A stretch of 64,000 nt of DNA from Escherichia coli (GCF_036503815.1 NZ_AP027764.1:4588001-4652000); one strand, 5' to 3'; positions 1 to 10,670 are shown, counted from the stretch's first letter. The notes: generated by a model from the letters alone, not told the origin. A program made the numbers and translations.

Positions 1-870
1 AACCGCGTTTACAGCGATGATGTCACTTCCCAGTCGTGCGCCAAGTACGGTGATCGCACCAAAACAGAGTTGCAGCAACAGCGAGCGCAGCATGATATCG
101 CGGTTAAGCGCCAGCAAACGGCGGAAATTACCTCGCCAGGCTTTTTTCAGCATTTCTCCGGAGATGCCGCGTATTTTGAGGATTTTACGCACTATTAGCA
201 GACCAATCAGCAATGTTGCATATTCTGCAATAACCGTCGCCAGCGCAGCGCCCTGCACGTTCATATGCAGCCCCATCACCAGCCAGACATCCAGCACTAT
301 GTTGAGAATATTGCCGACTACTAACAAAATTACTGGCGCACGGGCATATTGCACGCCGAGTAGCCAGCCAAGTAACACCAGATTCGCCAGCGACGCCGGT
401 GCGCTTAACCAGCGGATTTCAAGAAAGCGCCGCGCCTGTTCCAGCACTGCTTCGCTACCGCCAACAATATGCAGCGCCAGATCGATAATCGGCGTACGCA
501 GCAGCGCAATTAACGCCCCAGCCCCCAGAGCCAACAGCAACGGCTGTACCAGCGCACGGGCTAATGCCTGGGGATTTTTAGCGCCATAAGCCTGTGCAGT
601 AAGCCCGGTGGTGCTCATGCGCAAAAACAGCAACAGCATAAAGAGAAAGCTGGTCGCCGTTGCACCAACCGCCACACCGCCCAGATAAACCGGACTATCA
701 AGATGACCAATAACCGCCGTATCGACCAGCCCAAGCAACGGGACGGTGATATTGGAGAAAATCATGGGTAAGGCGAGATGCCAGAGTGCTTTATCAGATG
801 AAGTGAGGAATGCCATGCAGACAAGCCTGATGAAGAGAGATGAAAAACAAACCGCGACGCCAGGCGGCAT
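1..870 (-). CDS. dinF: DinF, MATE-family efflux protein (3' end cut by window edge)
   Basis: Multidrug and toxic-compound extrusion (MATE) inner-membrane transporter, second gene of the SOS-induced lexA-dinF operon. About 290 codons are in the window, starting 18 bp after the lexA stop; the C-terminal third lies beyond base 1. The translation is strongly hydrophobic with repeated membrane spans. Two starts are possible: ATG at 870 (giving the long form, about 459 aa in K-12) and ATG at 816, after which the conserved MATE N-terminus (MAFLTSSDKALWHLALP) begins. The 870 start is used here because it matches the K-12 annotation as I remember it; 816 is a real alternative. No promoter lies between lexA and dinF, so transcription should come from the LexA-controlled promoter. 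DinF has been linked to oxidative and bile-salt tolerance; its substrate is not visible from sequence. Confidence 0.9.
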   Translation of the reverse strand, partial: MPPGVAVCFSSLFIRLVCMAFLTSSDKALWHLALPMIFSNITVPLLGLVDTAVIGHLDSPVYLGGVAVGATATSFLFMLLLFLRMSTTGLTAQAYGAKNPQALARALVQPLLLALGAGALIALLRTPIIDLALHIVGGSEAVLEQARRFLEIRWLSAPASLANLVLLGWLLGVQYARAPVILLVVGNILNIVLDVWLVMGLHMNVQGAALATVIAEYATLLIGLLIVRKILKIRGISGEMLKKAWRGNFRRLLALNRDIMLRSLLLQLCFGAITVLGARLGSDIIAVNAV

Positions 871-888
871 CGCGGTCTCAGAGATATG

Positions 889-1497
889 TCACAGCCAGTC
901 GCCGTTGCGAATAACCCCAACCGCCAGCCCTTCAATCGTGAAGCTTTGCTGACGAAGGTCAACGACAATCGGTTTAAACTCACTGTTTTCTGGCAACAGT
1001 TCGACTTTATTGCCCTGTTTTTTCAGACGCTTAACGGTAACTTCGTCATCAATACGAGCGACGACGACCTGACCATTACGTACGTCCTGAGTTTTATGCA
1101 CAGCCAGCAAGTCGCCATCCATAATGCCGATATCTTTCATCGACATCCCGCTGACGCGCAGCAGGAAATCCGCATTCGGTTTGAACAAGGAAGGATCAAC
1201 CTGATAATGACCTTCAATGTGCTGCTGCGCCAGAAGCGGTTCACCGGCAGCCACACGACCTACCAGTGGCAACCCATCTTCCTCTTCCTGTAACAGACGA
1301 ATCCCGCGTGATGCGCCGGAAACAATTTCAATAACGCCTTTGCGTGCCAGCGCTTTCAGATGTTCTTCAGCCGCGTTTGGGGAACGGAACCCCAAACGCT
1401 GCGCGATTTCCGCACGCGTCGGCGGCATACCTGTCTGGCTGATGTGATCACGGATGAGATCAAACACCTCTTGCTGCCTGGCCGTTAACGCTTTCAT
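889..1497 (-). CDS. lexA: LexA, SOS-response repressor and self-cleaving protease
   Basis: Full-length LexA (202 aa, the usual length). Represses about 40 SOS genes, including itself and dinF; RecA filaments on single-stranded DNA trigger its autocleavage. The N-terminal winged HTH covers about residues 1-70. The cleavage site Ala84-Gly85 sits in RVAAGEP, and the catalytic Ser119 (SGMSM) and Lys156 (EVTVKRL) are both present, so the protein should be fully cleavable. Two LexA boxes lie just upstream (1506-1542), giving autoregulation. The gene is followed by dinF after 18 bp, and dgkA lies upstream on the same strand as a separate transcription unit. Confidence 0.98.
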   Translation of the reverse strand: MKALTARQQEVFDLIRDHISQTGMPPTRAEIAQRLGFRSPNAAEEHLKALARKGVIEIVSGASRGIRLLQEEEDGLPLVGRVAAGEPLLAQQHIEGHYQVDPSLFKPNADFLLRVSGMSMKDIGIMDGDLLAVHKTQDVRNGQVVVARIDDEVTVKRLKKQGNKVELLPENSEFKPIVVDLRQQSFTIEGLAVGVIRNGDWL

Positions 1498-1505
1498 TCC
1501 GCCCC

Positions 1506-1542
1506 CTGGGTGTATATACAGTTATGCTGTGAGTATATACAG
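1506..1542 (-). promoter_or_regulatory. Tandem LexA boxes of lexA-dinF
   Basis: Two 16-bp SOS boxes of form CTGT-N8-ACAG overlap the lexA promoter. The stronger is at 1527-1542 (CTGTGAGTATATACAG on the plus strand, both half-sites perfect). The second, at 1506-1521 (CTGGGTGTATATACAG), deviates by one base in the left half-site. Centre-to-centre spacing is 21 bp, the arrangement known for E. coli lexA autoregulation. Confidence 0.95.
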
Positions 1543-1606
1543 CAAAAGGCGATTTTGGAACCATAAACTGCACAATAAACCAGAGATTTATCGAATTCTG
1601 GAAGGG

Positions 1607-1975
1607 TTATCCAAAATGCGACCATAACAGGATGCACCAGGTAATCACGGCGACGATAATCGCGATCAGTACCGCAGCGGACCCCATATCTTTAGCGCGT
1701 CCGGAAAGCTCATGGTATTCAGAGCCAATTCGGTCAACCACGGCTTCAATGGCACTATTGAGAATTTCCACAATCATCACCAGCATGACGGAGCTGATAA
1801 GCAGCACGCGAGTAATCGCGTCCACATCCAGCCAGCAGGCGATGACCACCGCCAACAATACCGCTACGCCTTCCTGACGGAATGCCGCTTCGTTGATCCA
1901 TGCCGCGCGTAACCCCTTCCAGGAATAGCCAGCAGCTTTGATAATTCGAGTGAGTCCAGTGGTATTATTGGCCAT
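1607..1975 (-). CDS. dgkA: Diacylglycerol kinase DgkA
   Basis: Small integral inner-membrane kinase (122 aa, full length) that phosphorylates diacylglycerol to phosphatidic acid. It recycles the diacylglycerol released when membrane-derived oligosaccharides take their glycerol phosphate from phosphatidylglycerol. Three transmembrane helices are visible after an amphipathic N-terminus, with the conserved acidic stretch EILNSAIEAVVDR (residues about 69-81) that forms the active site of the homotrimer. Residue 8 is Leu rather than the Phe I recall in K-12, a conservative change. It diverges from plsB, so two phospholipid genes share one 170-bp upstream region. Confidence 0.97.
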   Translation of the reverse strand: MANNTTGLTRIIKAAGYSWKGLRAAWINEAAFRQEGVAVLLAVVIACWLDVDAITRVLLISSVMLVMIVEILNSAIEAVVDRIGSEYHELSGRAKDMGSAAVLIAIIVAVITWCILLWSHFG

Positions 1976-2145
1976 TGAAAGAACCTTTTTACATTATGAG
2001 CGTCAATATCAGTGTACCGTTAAATCCGATGATTCGGGTTTGCGTAACGCCGCGCGAAACATGAGCGGATACCACAGAATTTCCCATGAGTTTCTGCTAT
2101 CCTTGCCGCGCATTTGCATTATTAACCAGAGGCTTTACATCGTTT

Positions 2146-4569
2146 ATGTCCGGCTGGCCACGAATTTACTACAAATTACTGAATTTACCATTAAGCATCC
2201 TGGTAAAAAGCAAGTCTATTCCGGCAGATCCTGCCCCGGAACTGGGACTGGATACCTCTCGTCCAATTATGTACGTTTTACCGTACAACTCGAAAGCAGA
2301 TTTGCTGACGTTGCGCGCCCAGTGTCTGGCACATGACCTGCCTGACCCCTTAGAGCCGCTGGAGATTGACGGCACGCTACTGCCGCGCTATGTGTTCATT
2401 CACGGCGGGCCGCGTGTTTTCACCTATTACACACCGAAAGAAGAGTCCATTAAGCTGTTCCACGACTATCTTGATTTGCATCGTAGCAATCCAAATCTGG
2501 ATGTGCAGATGGTGCCAGTATCGGTGATGTTCGGTCGCGCGCCTGGGCGGGAAAAAGGTGAAGTGAACCCACCGCTGCGTATGCTTAACGGCGTACAGAA
2601 ATTTTTCGCCGTACTGTGGCTCGGTCGCGACAGTTTTGTGCGTTTCTCGCCGTCAGTTTCTCTGCGCCGCATGGCCGATGAACACGGCACGGATAAAACT
2701 ATCGCCCAGAAACTAGCGCGCGTGGCACGTATGCACTTTGCTCGTCAGCGTCTGGCTGCCGTTGGTCCACGTCTTCCTGCCCGTCAGGATCTGTTTAATA
2801 AGCTGCTCGCCTCCCGCGCCATTGCCAAAGCGGTAGAAGATGAAGCGCGCAGCAAAAAAATCTCCCATGAAAAAGCGCAGCAGAACGCCATTGCACTGAT
2901 GGAAGAGATTGCGGCGAATTTCTCTTACGAGATGATTCGCCTGACTGACCGTATTCTGGGCTTCACCTGGAACCGACTTTATCAGGGCATTAACGTCCAT
3001 AACGCTGAGCGCGTTCGCCAGCTGGCTCATGACGGTCATGAGCTGGTATATGTGCCTTGCCACCGCAGTCACATGGACTACCTGCTGCTTTCTTACGTGC
3101 TCTATCACCAGGGGCTGGTGCCACCGCATATCGCCGCCGGGATCAACCTGAACTTCTGGCCTGCCGGGCCGATTTTCCGCCGTCTGGGTGCGTTCTTCAT
3201 TCGCCGTACGTTTAAAGGCAATAAACTCTACTCCACCGTTTTCCGTGAGTATCTCGGCGAACTGTTCAGCCGTGGTTATTCCGTCGAGTACTTTGTGGAA
3301 GGCGGTCGTTCCCGTACGGGGCGTTTGCTGGATCCGAAAACCGGTACGCTGTCGATGACCATTCAGGCGATGCTGCGTGGCGGCACGCGTCCGATTACGC
3401 TGATTCCGATCTACATCGGTTATGAGCACGTCATGGAAGTGGGTACTTACGCCAAAGAACTGCGCGGTGCAACGAAAGAGAAAGAGAGCCTGCCGCAGAT
3501 GCTGCGCGGTTTAAGCAAGCTGCGTAATCTCGGTCAGGGTTACGTCAACTTCGGTGAACCAATGCCGTTGATGACCTACCTTAACCAGCACGTACCAGAC
3601 TGGCGTGAATCTATCGATCCCATCGAAGCGGTGCGTCCGGCCTGGCTAACGCCGACGGTCAATAATATTGCTGCCGATCTGATGGTACGCATTAACAACG
3701 CAGGTGCGGCTAACGCCATGAACCTGTGCTGCACTGCACTTCTGGCGTCACGTCAGCGCTCACTCACTCGCGAGCAGTTAACCGAGCAACTCAACTGCTA
3801 CCTGGATCTGATGCGCAATGTACCTTACTCCACGGACTCTACCGTTCCTTCAGCCAGCGCCAGCGAGCTTATCGATCACGCGCTGCAAATGAACAAGTTT
3901 GAAGTCGAGAAAGACACTATCGGCGACATCATCATTCTGCCGCGCGAACAAGCAGTGTTGATGACCTACTATCGCAATAACATTGCGCATATGTTGGTGC
4001 TGCCTTCGTTGATGGCGGCAATTGTCACCCAGCATCGCCACATCTCCCGTGACGTATTGATGGAGCACGTCAATGTGCTTTACCCCATGCTGAAAGCGGA
4101 GCTGTTCCTGCGTTGGGATCGCGACGAGTTGCCGGGCGTTATTGATGCGCTGGCAAATGAGATGCAGCGCCAGGGACTGATTACCCTGCAAGATGATGAG
4201 TTGCATATCAACCCGGCGCATTCTCGCACGCTACAGCTGCTGGCCGCAGGCGCGCGCGAAACGCTGCAACGTTATGCCATCACCTTCTGGCTGTTGAGCG
4301 CCAACCCGTCGATCAACCGCGGTACGCTGGAAAAAGAGAGCCGCACCGTCGCGCAACGTCTCTCCGTGCTGCACGGTATCAACGCGCCGGAGTTCTTCGA
4401 CAAGGCGGTGTTCAGTTCTCTGGTGCTGACACTGCGTGATGAAGGATATATCAGCGATAGCGGCGACGCCGAACCTGCAGAAACGATGAAGGTGTATCAG
4501 TTGTTGGCGGAGTTGATTACATCAGACGTGCGTTTGACGATTGAGAGTGCGACGCAGGGCGAAGGGTAA
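2146..4569 (+). CDS. plsB: Glycerol-3-phosphate acyltransferase PlsB
   Basis: Inner-membrane enzyme that acylates position 1 of sn-glycerol-3-phosphate using acyl-ACP or acyl-CoA, the first committed step of phospholipid synthesis. The ATG at 2146 gives 807 aa, the established length; an in-frame ATG at 2086 would add 20 unrelated residues and is not used. The acyltransferase motif HRSHMD places catalytic His306 and Asp311 exactly as in K-12, followed by the substrate-binding blocks FFIRRTFKGN and FVEGGRSRTG (about residues 350-390). Divergent from dgkA; followed by a REP pair and a strong terminator at 4693-4717. Confidence 0.98.
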   Translation: MSGWPRIYYKLLNLPLSILVKSKSIPADPAPELGLDTSRPIMYVLPYNSKADLLTLRAQCLAHDLPDPLEPLEIDGTLLPRYVFIHGGPRVFTYYTPKEESIKLFHDYLDLHRSNPNLDVQMVPVSVMFGRAPGREKGEVNPPLRMLNGVQKFFAVLWLGRDSFVRFSPSVSLRRMADEHGTDKTIAQKLARVARMHFARQRLAAVGPRLPARQDLFNKLLASRAIAKAVEDEARSKKISHEKAQQNAIALMEEIAANFSYEMIRLTDRILGFTWNRLYQGINVHNAERVRQLAHDGHELVYVPCHRSHMDYLLLSYVLYHQGLVPPHIAAGINLNFWPAGPIFRRLGAFFIRRTFKGNKLYSTVFREYLGELFSRGYSVEYFVEGGRSRTGRLLDPKTGTLSMTIQAMLRGGTRPITLIPIYIGYEHVMEVGTYAKELRGATKEKESLPQMLRGLSKLRNLGQGYVNFGEPMPLMTYLNQHVPDWRESIDPIEAVRPAWLTPTVNNIAADLMVRINNAGAANAMNLCCTALLASRQRSLTREQLTEQLNCYLDLMRNVPYSTDSTVPSASASELIDHALQMNKFEVEKDTIGDIIILPREQAVLMTYYRNNIAHMLVLPSLMAAIVTQHRHISRDVLMEHVNVLYPMLKAELFLRWDRDELPGVIDALANEMQRQGLITLQDDELHINPAHSRTLQLLAAGARETLQRYAITFWLLSANPSINRGTLEKESRTVAQRLSVLHGINAPEFFDKAVFSSLVLTLRDEGYISDSGDAEPAETMKVYQLLAELITSDVRLTIESATQGEG

Positions 4570-4579
4570 TCAGTGAGAA

Positions 4580-4683
4580 TTGCCGGATGCGGCGCAAACG
4601 CCTTATTCGGCCTACCATGATCTGCAAATTCAATAAATTGCGATATGTTGTGTAGGCCTGAGAAGCGCAGCGCATCAGGCAGC
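4580..4683. repeat. REP/BIME pair between plsB and ubiA
   Basis: Two inverted REP palindromes: GCCGGATGCGGCGCAAACGC at the left and a diverged copy (GTAGGCCTGAGAAGCGCAGC...) at the right, separated by about 40 bp of AT-rich DNA. They sit in the converging gap between plsB and ubiA, the common location for such elements, where they stabilise upstream mRNA and can bind gyrase or IHF. Confidence 0.85.
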
Positions 4684-4692
4684 CCAGAAGAA

Positions 4693-4717
4693 AGCCGGAT
4701 GATCATCCGGCTTTTTT
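4693..4717 (+). terminator. Terminator of plsB
   Basis: A perfect 20-base palindrome (AGCCGGATGATCATCCGGCT, 4693-4712) runs directly into a T tract on the plus strand. It can fold on the minus strand too, where the following tail is less T-rich, so it may act weakly on ubiA transcripts as well. Confidence 0.88.
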
Positions 4718-4723
4718 ACATCA

Positions 4724-5596
4724 TCAGAAATGCCAGTAACTCATTGCCAGCCCTAAAAACAGTACCAGACCAACATAGTTATTATTCATAAATGCCTTAA
4801 AGCAGGCTTCTCGCTCACGGTTGGCAATCAGTTTTTGTTGATAAACAAACAGCGCGCCAGCCACCAGAATTGACCAGTAATATCCCCAGCCTAAGCCATT
4901 TAACTCACCGATGATCGCCATCAGCGCCAGTACGCCAATCTGCAAAATACCAATAATCAATTTATCGTATTGGCCGAACAGGATTGCGGTGGATTTAATG
5001 CCAATCTTCACATCATCATCGCGGTCAACCATCGCATACTGCGTGTCGTAAGCCACCGCCCAGAGAATATTGGCGAGGAACATTAACCAGCAACTCAACG
5101 GCACCGACTCACTCACAGCGGCAAAAGCCATTGGAATCGACCAGCCAAACGCCGCCCCCAGCACCACTTGCGGTAGATGGGTATACCGCTTCATAAACGG
5201 GTACACCCACGCCAGCGCCAGCGCGGCAATCGACAACAGAATGGTCATCGTATTCAGCGTCAGCACCAGTAAAAACGAAATCAGTACCAGCACGACAAAC
5301 AGCGCACGCGCCTCTTTCTCCGTTACCGCGCCGCTGGGAAGTGGTCGGTTCGCCGTACGCTTAACATGACCATCAAACTTGCGGTCAGCATAATCATTCA
5401 CCACACAACCAGCAGCGCGCATCAGCCAGACACCCGCGACAAACACCGCCAGGATCCAGAGCTGGGGAACGCCCGGTGTCGCCACCCACAACGCCCATAA
5501 TGTTGGCCAGAGCAGCAGTAACGCGCCAATTGGCTTATCCGTACGCATTAAGCGATGAAACGCCAGCAGCTTATTCTGCGTCAGACTCCACTCCAT
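4724..5596 (-). CDS. ubiA: 4-hydroxybenzoate octaprenyltransferase UbiA
   Basis: Integral inner-membrane prenyltransferase (290 aa, full length) that attaches the octaprenyl tail to 4-hydroxybenzoate, the second step of ubiquinone-8 synthesis. The first Asp-rich motif, NDYADRKFD (about residues 67-75), and the second, [13 protein letters not shown] (about 184-196), which bind Mg-prenyl diphosphate, are intact, within about eight or nine hydrophobic segments. It lies 12 bp downstream of ubiC on the same strand, so its substrate-making enzyme is co-transcribed. Confidence 0.97.
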
Positions 5597-5608
5597 ATTT
5601 TTTTCCTC

Positions 5609-6106
5609 TTAGTACAACGGTGACGCCGGTAAAAACAGTTCGGTTAGCAACAGCGGTTTACCGCTTAATCGCAGGCGGGAACGTCGCCCCCACAGTCCGG
5701 CATCACGGCCTATCTCAATAAAGTCCCGGGTTAATGTCGATGATGTGAACAGATAGCGTCCTAACGGCGTTTTACCCAATTTTTGTAACGCCAGCTCCGG
5801 CCCGCTTAACGTTGACTCAGGAACGACGGTACGACCGGCAAGCCACGGTTCACCATCGGCACATAACAAAATTTCACGTAACCAGTAACGGGACTCTTTC
5901 GGCAACAATGGCAGTTCTTCGTGGATTTCATTCTGCCCGACAAACCCTTCGCGGATCATCGTCACGCTCACTGTTTTTCCCTGCTGCTCAAAACGTTTCG
6001 TCATGGAATCTTCCAGCAACAACCAGTCGAGCAGTTGCGGATCCAGGGAAGGGATCTCTGTAAAATAGCGCAGCGCACGCAGTTGCGTTAACGCGGGGTG
6101 TGACAT
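5609..6106 (-). CDS. ubiC: Chorismate pyruvate-lyase UbiC
   Basis: Cytosolic enzyme that converts chorismate to 4-hydroxybenzoate plus pyruvate, the entry step to ubiquinone; it feeds UbiA, 12 bp downstream. The ATG at 6106 gives 165 aa, beginning MSHPALTQLRALRY, matching the known protein; a longer in-frame reading to 6217 lacks family similarity. Several substitutions relative to K-12 as I remember it are visible (for example FVGQNEIHEE and RTVVPESTLSG), more than in most neighbours. The C-terminal IGRDAGLWGRRSRL and LLTELFLP blocks, which contribute active-site Glu155, are retained. Confidence 0.96.
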   Translation of the reverse strand: MSHPALTQLRALRYFTEIPSLDPQLLDWLLLEDSMTKRFEQQGKTVSVTMIREGFVGQNEIHEELPLLPKESRYWLREILLCADGEPWLAGRTVVPESTLSGPELALQKLGKTPLGRYLFTSSTLTRDFIEIGRDAGLWGRRSRLRLSGKPLLLTELFLPASPLY

Positions 6107-6327
6107 GCCGAACTCTCCGTTACATAACGTAAAGGCATTGTATCGCAGAAAAGTGTTTACGGGAGATGTATAGCAAATTAAGTGATCTAATGCGCAACAA
6201 AAACGCAACAATCGCATGAAGTGATAAAACGCTGTTGAACCTTACGCTTGCCGATGCCCGTGCTGGCAAGAGCAACCATAGGGGCATCACCGCCCGGGAT
6301 GCCCGGAATGGTGATGTTTTCCTTTAC

Positions 6328-7908
6328 TTACACACCTTTATTCTTTTTATGGATAGCTCGCCAACTTGCAGTAAAAATTGGGAAAAGCGCATGTTCATCA
6401 TGAGATGTGGAGCCGAAAAGTGTTTCCGGAGTAATATTAACAGGCAGCATTTCATGTCTGGATTTAAAGATATAGGGGGAATTCCAATGGGTATCTTTTG
6501 TAGGATTCAACATATCATGTAAGCGCTGGGAGCTTACCACCATAACTGGCCCATCATCGACAGAGGAGAACAGGATAAAGATATTGTCGTTTTGTGTTAA
6601 TTGCTTGGCGTTAAATGTTCTTAAATAATCGTCAACTTCTTTAAATACAGGTGATATATTATCACTGCGTATCCACTCTTTATAAAGATACCAGGCATTT
6701 TCTCTGATAATCTCATCCGATGATCGTAGAGCCTGATCGATAAGTTGGATAAAAAAATTATTATTTTGATCAATCAACCATTTATTCACACGAAATCTAT
6801 TAATGAAAGTATTCATCTGTGTGACATCAAATTTCACCTTACTAAAACGATGTTGACGCATAAAGATATCGAACTTATCATCTTCATCATGATATAAATA
6901 GCTACGTATAATTGGATTGCTCACATAAGGATAATGACTAAATGTGTTTTTCATATTCTCAATAAAGTTTTTATTAACAATATTAAGAATTTTTAATTGT
7001 ATCACCAGTTTGACTGCCAGAACGGATTTTAATTTCACTGCATTATCAGGCAACGTATTAATCATTTGGATAATGCCATTGATATAACCATCAAGATCTT
7101 CATTACCAAATATATCTGAGTAATCAATCGTTAATGCCAATTTCTCTGTAATGCAGTCTTTAAAATTCCCTGTCGACATTCGCACATGATCAAACATAAC
7201 AGCTGTCAGATTCGATTTAATAAATGATATTTCTTTGGTAGAAAGAAATTCTGCTCTGGTGAAGTGCGAAGCATAAAGATAACAATTATCGAAGTTTGAA
7301 TTTTTAATCTGACATTCGCGAAAATTACTATGACCAAGTTGACTCTGCGAGAAGTCAACTGTATCAAGAATATTTTGGCTAAAATCAACACATTCGCCAC
7401 TCGTTTTGAGAAAAATCACATTGTGTAAACGTCGACATTTAAATATGACATTATTAACTGTTGCCTTAGTAAAATTGCAATTCTCAATTTCTTTACATTC
7501 GAAAGTTGCATGTTGTAGATTTGACGATAAAAAAGATACCTCCGAAATAACGTCACCTTTAAAATGGCAACTTGTTAAATCCAAATCAGACAGGTCGATA
7601 TACCCCTGCGCATCTTTATCCATCAGAAAATCACAAGCACATTCTATTTTTTCATTTCTATAAAATTTTACGCTTATAATATCATTACTGATTGAGACTT
7701 CACGAAACATATTTATTGAATGATTTTTTTCGTTCCGTTGTTTTATATTTAAAAATATATTGCTGATATAAATAAAATTTTCTCGATTTAACCCTGGTAC
7801 CCCATTGAAATTACGTAGTAAATCAAGATCTAATTTATTATTTCCTTGCACCACATCATGTTTCATCAAAGAGTTATTGCCGCCAGAATTTGTGATATGA
7901 CCTATCAT
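6328..7908 (-). CDS. yjbI: YjbI, pentapeptide-repeat protein related to SopA/NleL effectors but lacking the HECT-like domain
   Basis: A 526-aa protein of unproven function. Residues about 95-250 form pentapeptide repeats (A/C-D/N-L/F-x-x cycles such as SDLDLTSCHFKGD, ENCNFTKATVNN, VDFSQSQLGHSNF), predicting a right-handed beta-helix. Residues about 270-526 resemble the central domain of the type III effectors NleL and SopA; the best block is FILFSSVDDG...HDMLNP...TLFGS...FPIF at 444-512. The protein stops where those effectors continue into the HECT-like E3 ligase domain with its catalytic cysteine, so ligase activity is not expected. The ATG at 7908 is preceded by AGAGG at a good distance. 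The DNA is far more AT-rich than its neighbours, which suggests horizontal origin. The K-12 version is, from memory, annotated shorter (442 aa). Confidence 0.85.
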   Translation of the reverse strand: MIGHITNSGGNNSLMKHDVVQGNNKLDLDLLRNFNGVPGLNRENFIYISNIFLNIKQRNEKNHSINMFREVSISNDIISVKFYRNEKIECACDFLMDKDAQGYIDLSDLDLTSCHFKGDVISEVSFLSSNLQHATFECKEIENCNFTKATVNNVIFKCRRLHNVIFLKTSGECVDFSQNILDTVDFSQSQLGHSNFRECQIKNSNFDNCYLYASHFTRAEFLSTKEISFIKSNLTAVMFDHVRMSTGNFKDCITEKLALTIDYSDIFGNEDLDGYINGIIQMINTLPDNAVKLKSVLAVKLVIQLKILNIVNKNFIENMKNTFSHYPYVSNPIIRSYLYHDEDDKFDIFMRQHRFSKVKFDVTQMNTFINRFRVNKWLIDQNNNFFIQLIDQALRSSDEIIRENAWYLYKEWIRSDNISPVFKEVDDYLRTFNAKQLTQNDNIFILFSSVDDGPVMVVSSQRLHDMLNPTKDTHWNSPYIFKSRHEMLPVNITPETLFGSTSHDEHALFPIFTASWRAIHKKNKGV

Positions 7909-8077
7909 AAAACCTCTGTATTACAGAAATAAAATAACCTGGAAAAGTAGCCTGAGCGTCCAGACACTACCGGGGATAGGAAAAGAATCTCTGATATGGC
8001 ATTGAGATAATGCACATTCTTAGTGAAGAAGAAGCGAAGTACTATAAAAAATCGCTCATATCCCAGGAAATAAGCAT

Positions 8078-8104
8078 AAAAAAAGGTGCGCCAGGAGACG
8101 CACC
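8078..8104 (-). terminator. Terminator of the malK-lamB-malM operon
   Basis: Read on the minus strand, GGTGCG / CGCACC form a six-base stem around an eight-base loop, followed by seven T residues. It lies 33 bp after the malM stop. Confidence 0.9.
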
Positions 8105-8136
8105 AGTTGTTGCAAAATCAGCACTGTGGGGCGTAA

Positions 8137-9057
8137 TTACCCCTTGCCTTTTACACTGCTGATAAAGGTGGAACGGGCAGATGTCGACCCCAGGCGTTCA
8201 GCTTCATCAAGCAGTTTTAACGCCTTATCAACATCACCTTTCGCGACAGCGTTTTTGATCGCGGTATTAAAATAACTTTCCGTGTCGTTGAGCATCGGCT
8301 CGCTTTTCTTCACTGGTGCCGGAGCGGGTGCAGCCACAGCTGGTGCCGCCGTGTTGCCTACCGTAACCGGAGCTGGAGCGGAAGAACCAAATAGCGGCCC
8401 CACCAACACGCTGGAACTGGAGTTCGTTTTGACTTTCAGTTTCAGTAAGCCATCGGTGGTATGACGAGCAACCGGGTCAGGAATATCCGGGATCGAGTTA
8501 CCGACGCCTTTGGCATAGGCTTTAGCCGGGTCGAGCAGTTGGGTCGTCTGCTGGAGATCTTTTTCTGTGGTAAAGACCAGAACATAAAGTTTTTGCTGCC
8601 CCAACGCCGGTGTCAGGCGCATAACACCTTCCAGCCGATCTGCACTCATCACGCCTGGTTCCTGGTAGGTGAAATAACTGCTGGGGAAGAAGGCTGATGG
8701 GGTCATGTTCTGATCAAGAATCAGCACGTTCGGCGCAAATACGCTGGTTTGTTTGTTCACTTCGCTGGTCAGCGTTAGTGTCAGTTCGCCAATGTTTGCC
8801 GGGACGCTGTACGCAGCAACCGGACCACTGATGCCGGGGACGTTCAGTTGTTGGCCGCCGGTCGCCAGTTGGGTGGTCTGGGTTTTCGATTGATCGACCG
8901 GTGTCCAGGTGAGTTGTTGCAGCGCGGCAGATGGAATGGCTGGCGCGTCGCTGGTGTTTTGCGGTACGTAGTTAACATCGGCAAGGCTGATTCCAGGCGC
9001 GCTTGCCAGCAACCCTGCTGATAAACAGAGGGCGATGAGACTTTTATTCATTTTCAT
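8137..9057 (-). CDS. malM: MalM, periplasmic protein of the maltose regulon
   Basis: Last gene of the malK-lamB-malM operon. The product is exported; its exact role in maltose metabolism is unresolved. The ATG at 9057 gives 306 aa, the K-12 length; three codons upstream another ATG exists (9066). The N-terminus is a clear signal peptide (MKMNKSLIALCLSAGLLAS...LADVNYV) cleaved near residue 26. A low-complexity linker rich in Ala/Pro (TVGNTAAPAVAAPAPAPVKK, about residues 232-251) separates the main domain from a short C-terminal helical segment. A REP array separates it from lamB, consistent with lower expression than the porin. Confidence 0.95.
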   Translation of the reverse strand: MKMNKSLIALCLSAGLLASAPGISLADVNYVPQNTSDAPAIPSAALQQLTWTPVDQSKTQTTQLATGGQQLNVPGISGPVAAYSVPANIGELTLTLTSEVNKQTSVFAPNVLILDQNMTPSAFFPSSYFTYQEPGVMSADRLEGVMRLTPALGQQKLYVLVFTTEKDLQQTTQLLDPAKAYAKGVGNSIPDIPDPVARHTTDGLLKLKVKTNSSSSVLVGPLFGSSAPAPVTVGNTAAPAVAAPAPAPVKKSEPMLNDTESYFNTAIKNAVAKGDVDKALKLLDEAERLGSTSARSTFISSVKGKG

Positions 9058-9121
9058 TGTTTTCACCTCAAAATCTGGAGTTCAGCGGTAGCCAGGCAAT
9101 AGCGCGCCAAACCCGATAATC

Positions 9122-9142
9122 AGAGGGGCTTTCGCCCCTTTC
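9122..9142. other. Small hairpin in the lamB-malM gap
   Basis: AGGGGC-TTTC-GCCCCT forms a six-base stem and tetraloop, followed by a weakly T-rich tail. With the adjacent REP units it may protect or attenuate the lamB transcript upstream of malM. Confidence 0.6.
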
Positions 9143-9164
9143 AGATAATGACAACCTGTTTTTA

Positions 9165-9288
9165 TGCCGGATGCGGCGCGAACGCCTTATCCGGCCTACA
9201 TTTGACAGCCGTTGTAGGCCTGATAAGACGCGCAAGCGTCGCATCAGGCGCTGATTGCCGGATGCGGCGCGAACGCCTTATCCGGCCC
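9165..9288. repeat. Three-unit REP array between lamB and malM
   Basis: Three REP palindromes in alternating orientation: GCCGGATGCGGCGCGAACGC at 9167, the inverted unit GTAGGCCTGATAAGACGCGC near 9214, and a second direct copy near 9257 that ends 11 bp before the lamB stop. Such arrays stabilise upstream mRNA and reduce downstream expression. Confidence 0.92.
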
Positions 9289-9299
9289 AGGTTTTGCTA

Positions 9300-10670
<1,371 letters not shown>

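Noticed and set aside
2713..3429. 238-codon minus-strand frame inside plsB
   Set aside because: Antisense to a conserved essential gene, with no ribosome site or recognisable domain; a codon-bias shadow.
8010..8162. 50-codon plus-strand frame (MHILSEEEAKYYKKSL...) between yjbI and malM
   Set aside because: Weak ribosome site, runs through the malM terminator and into antisense of malM; no family recognised. Possibly a gene fragment, but not supportable.
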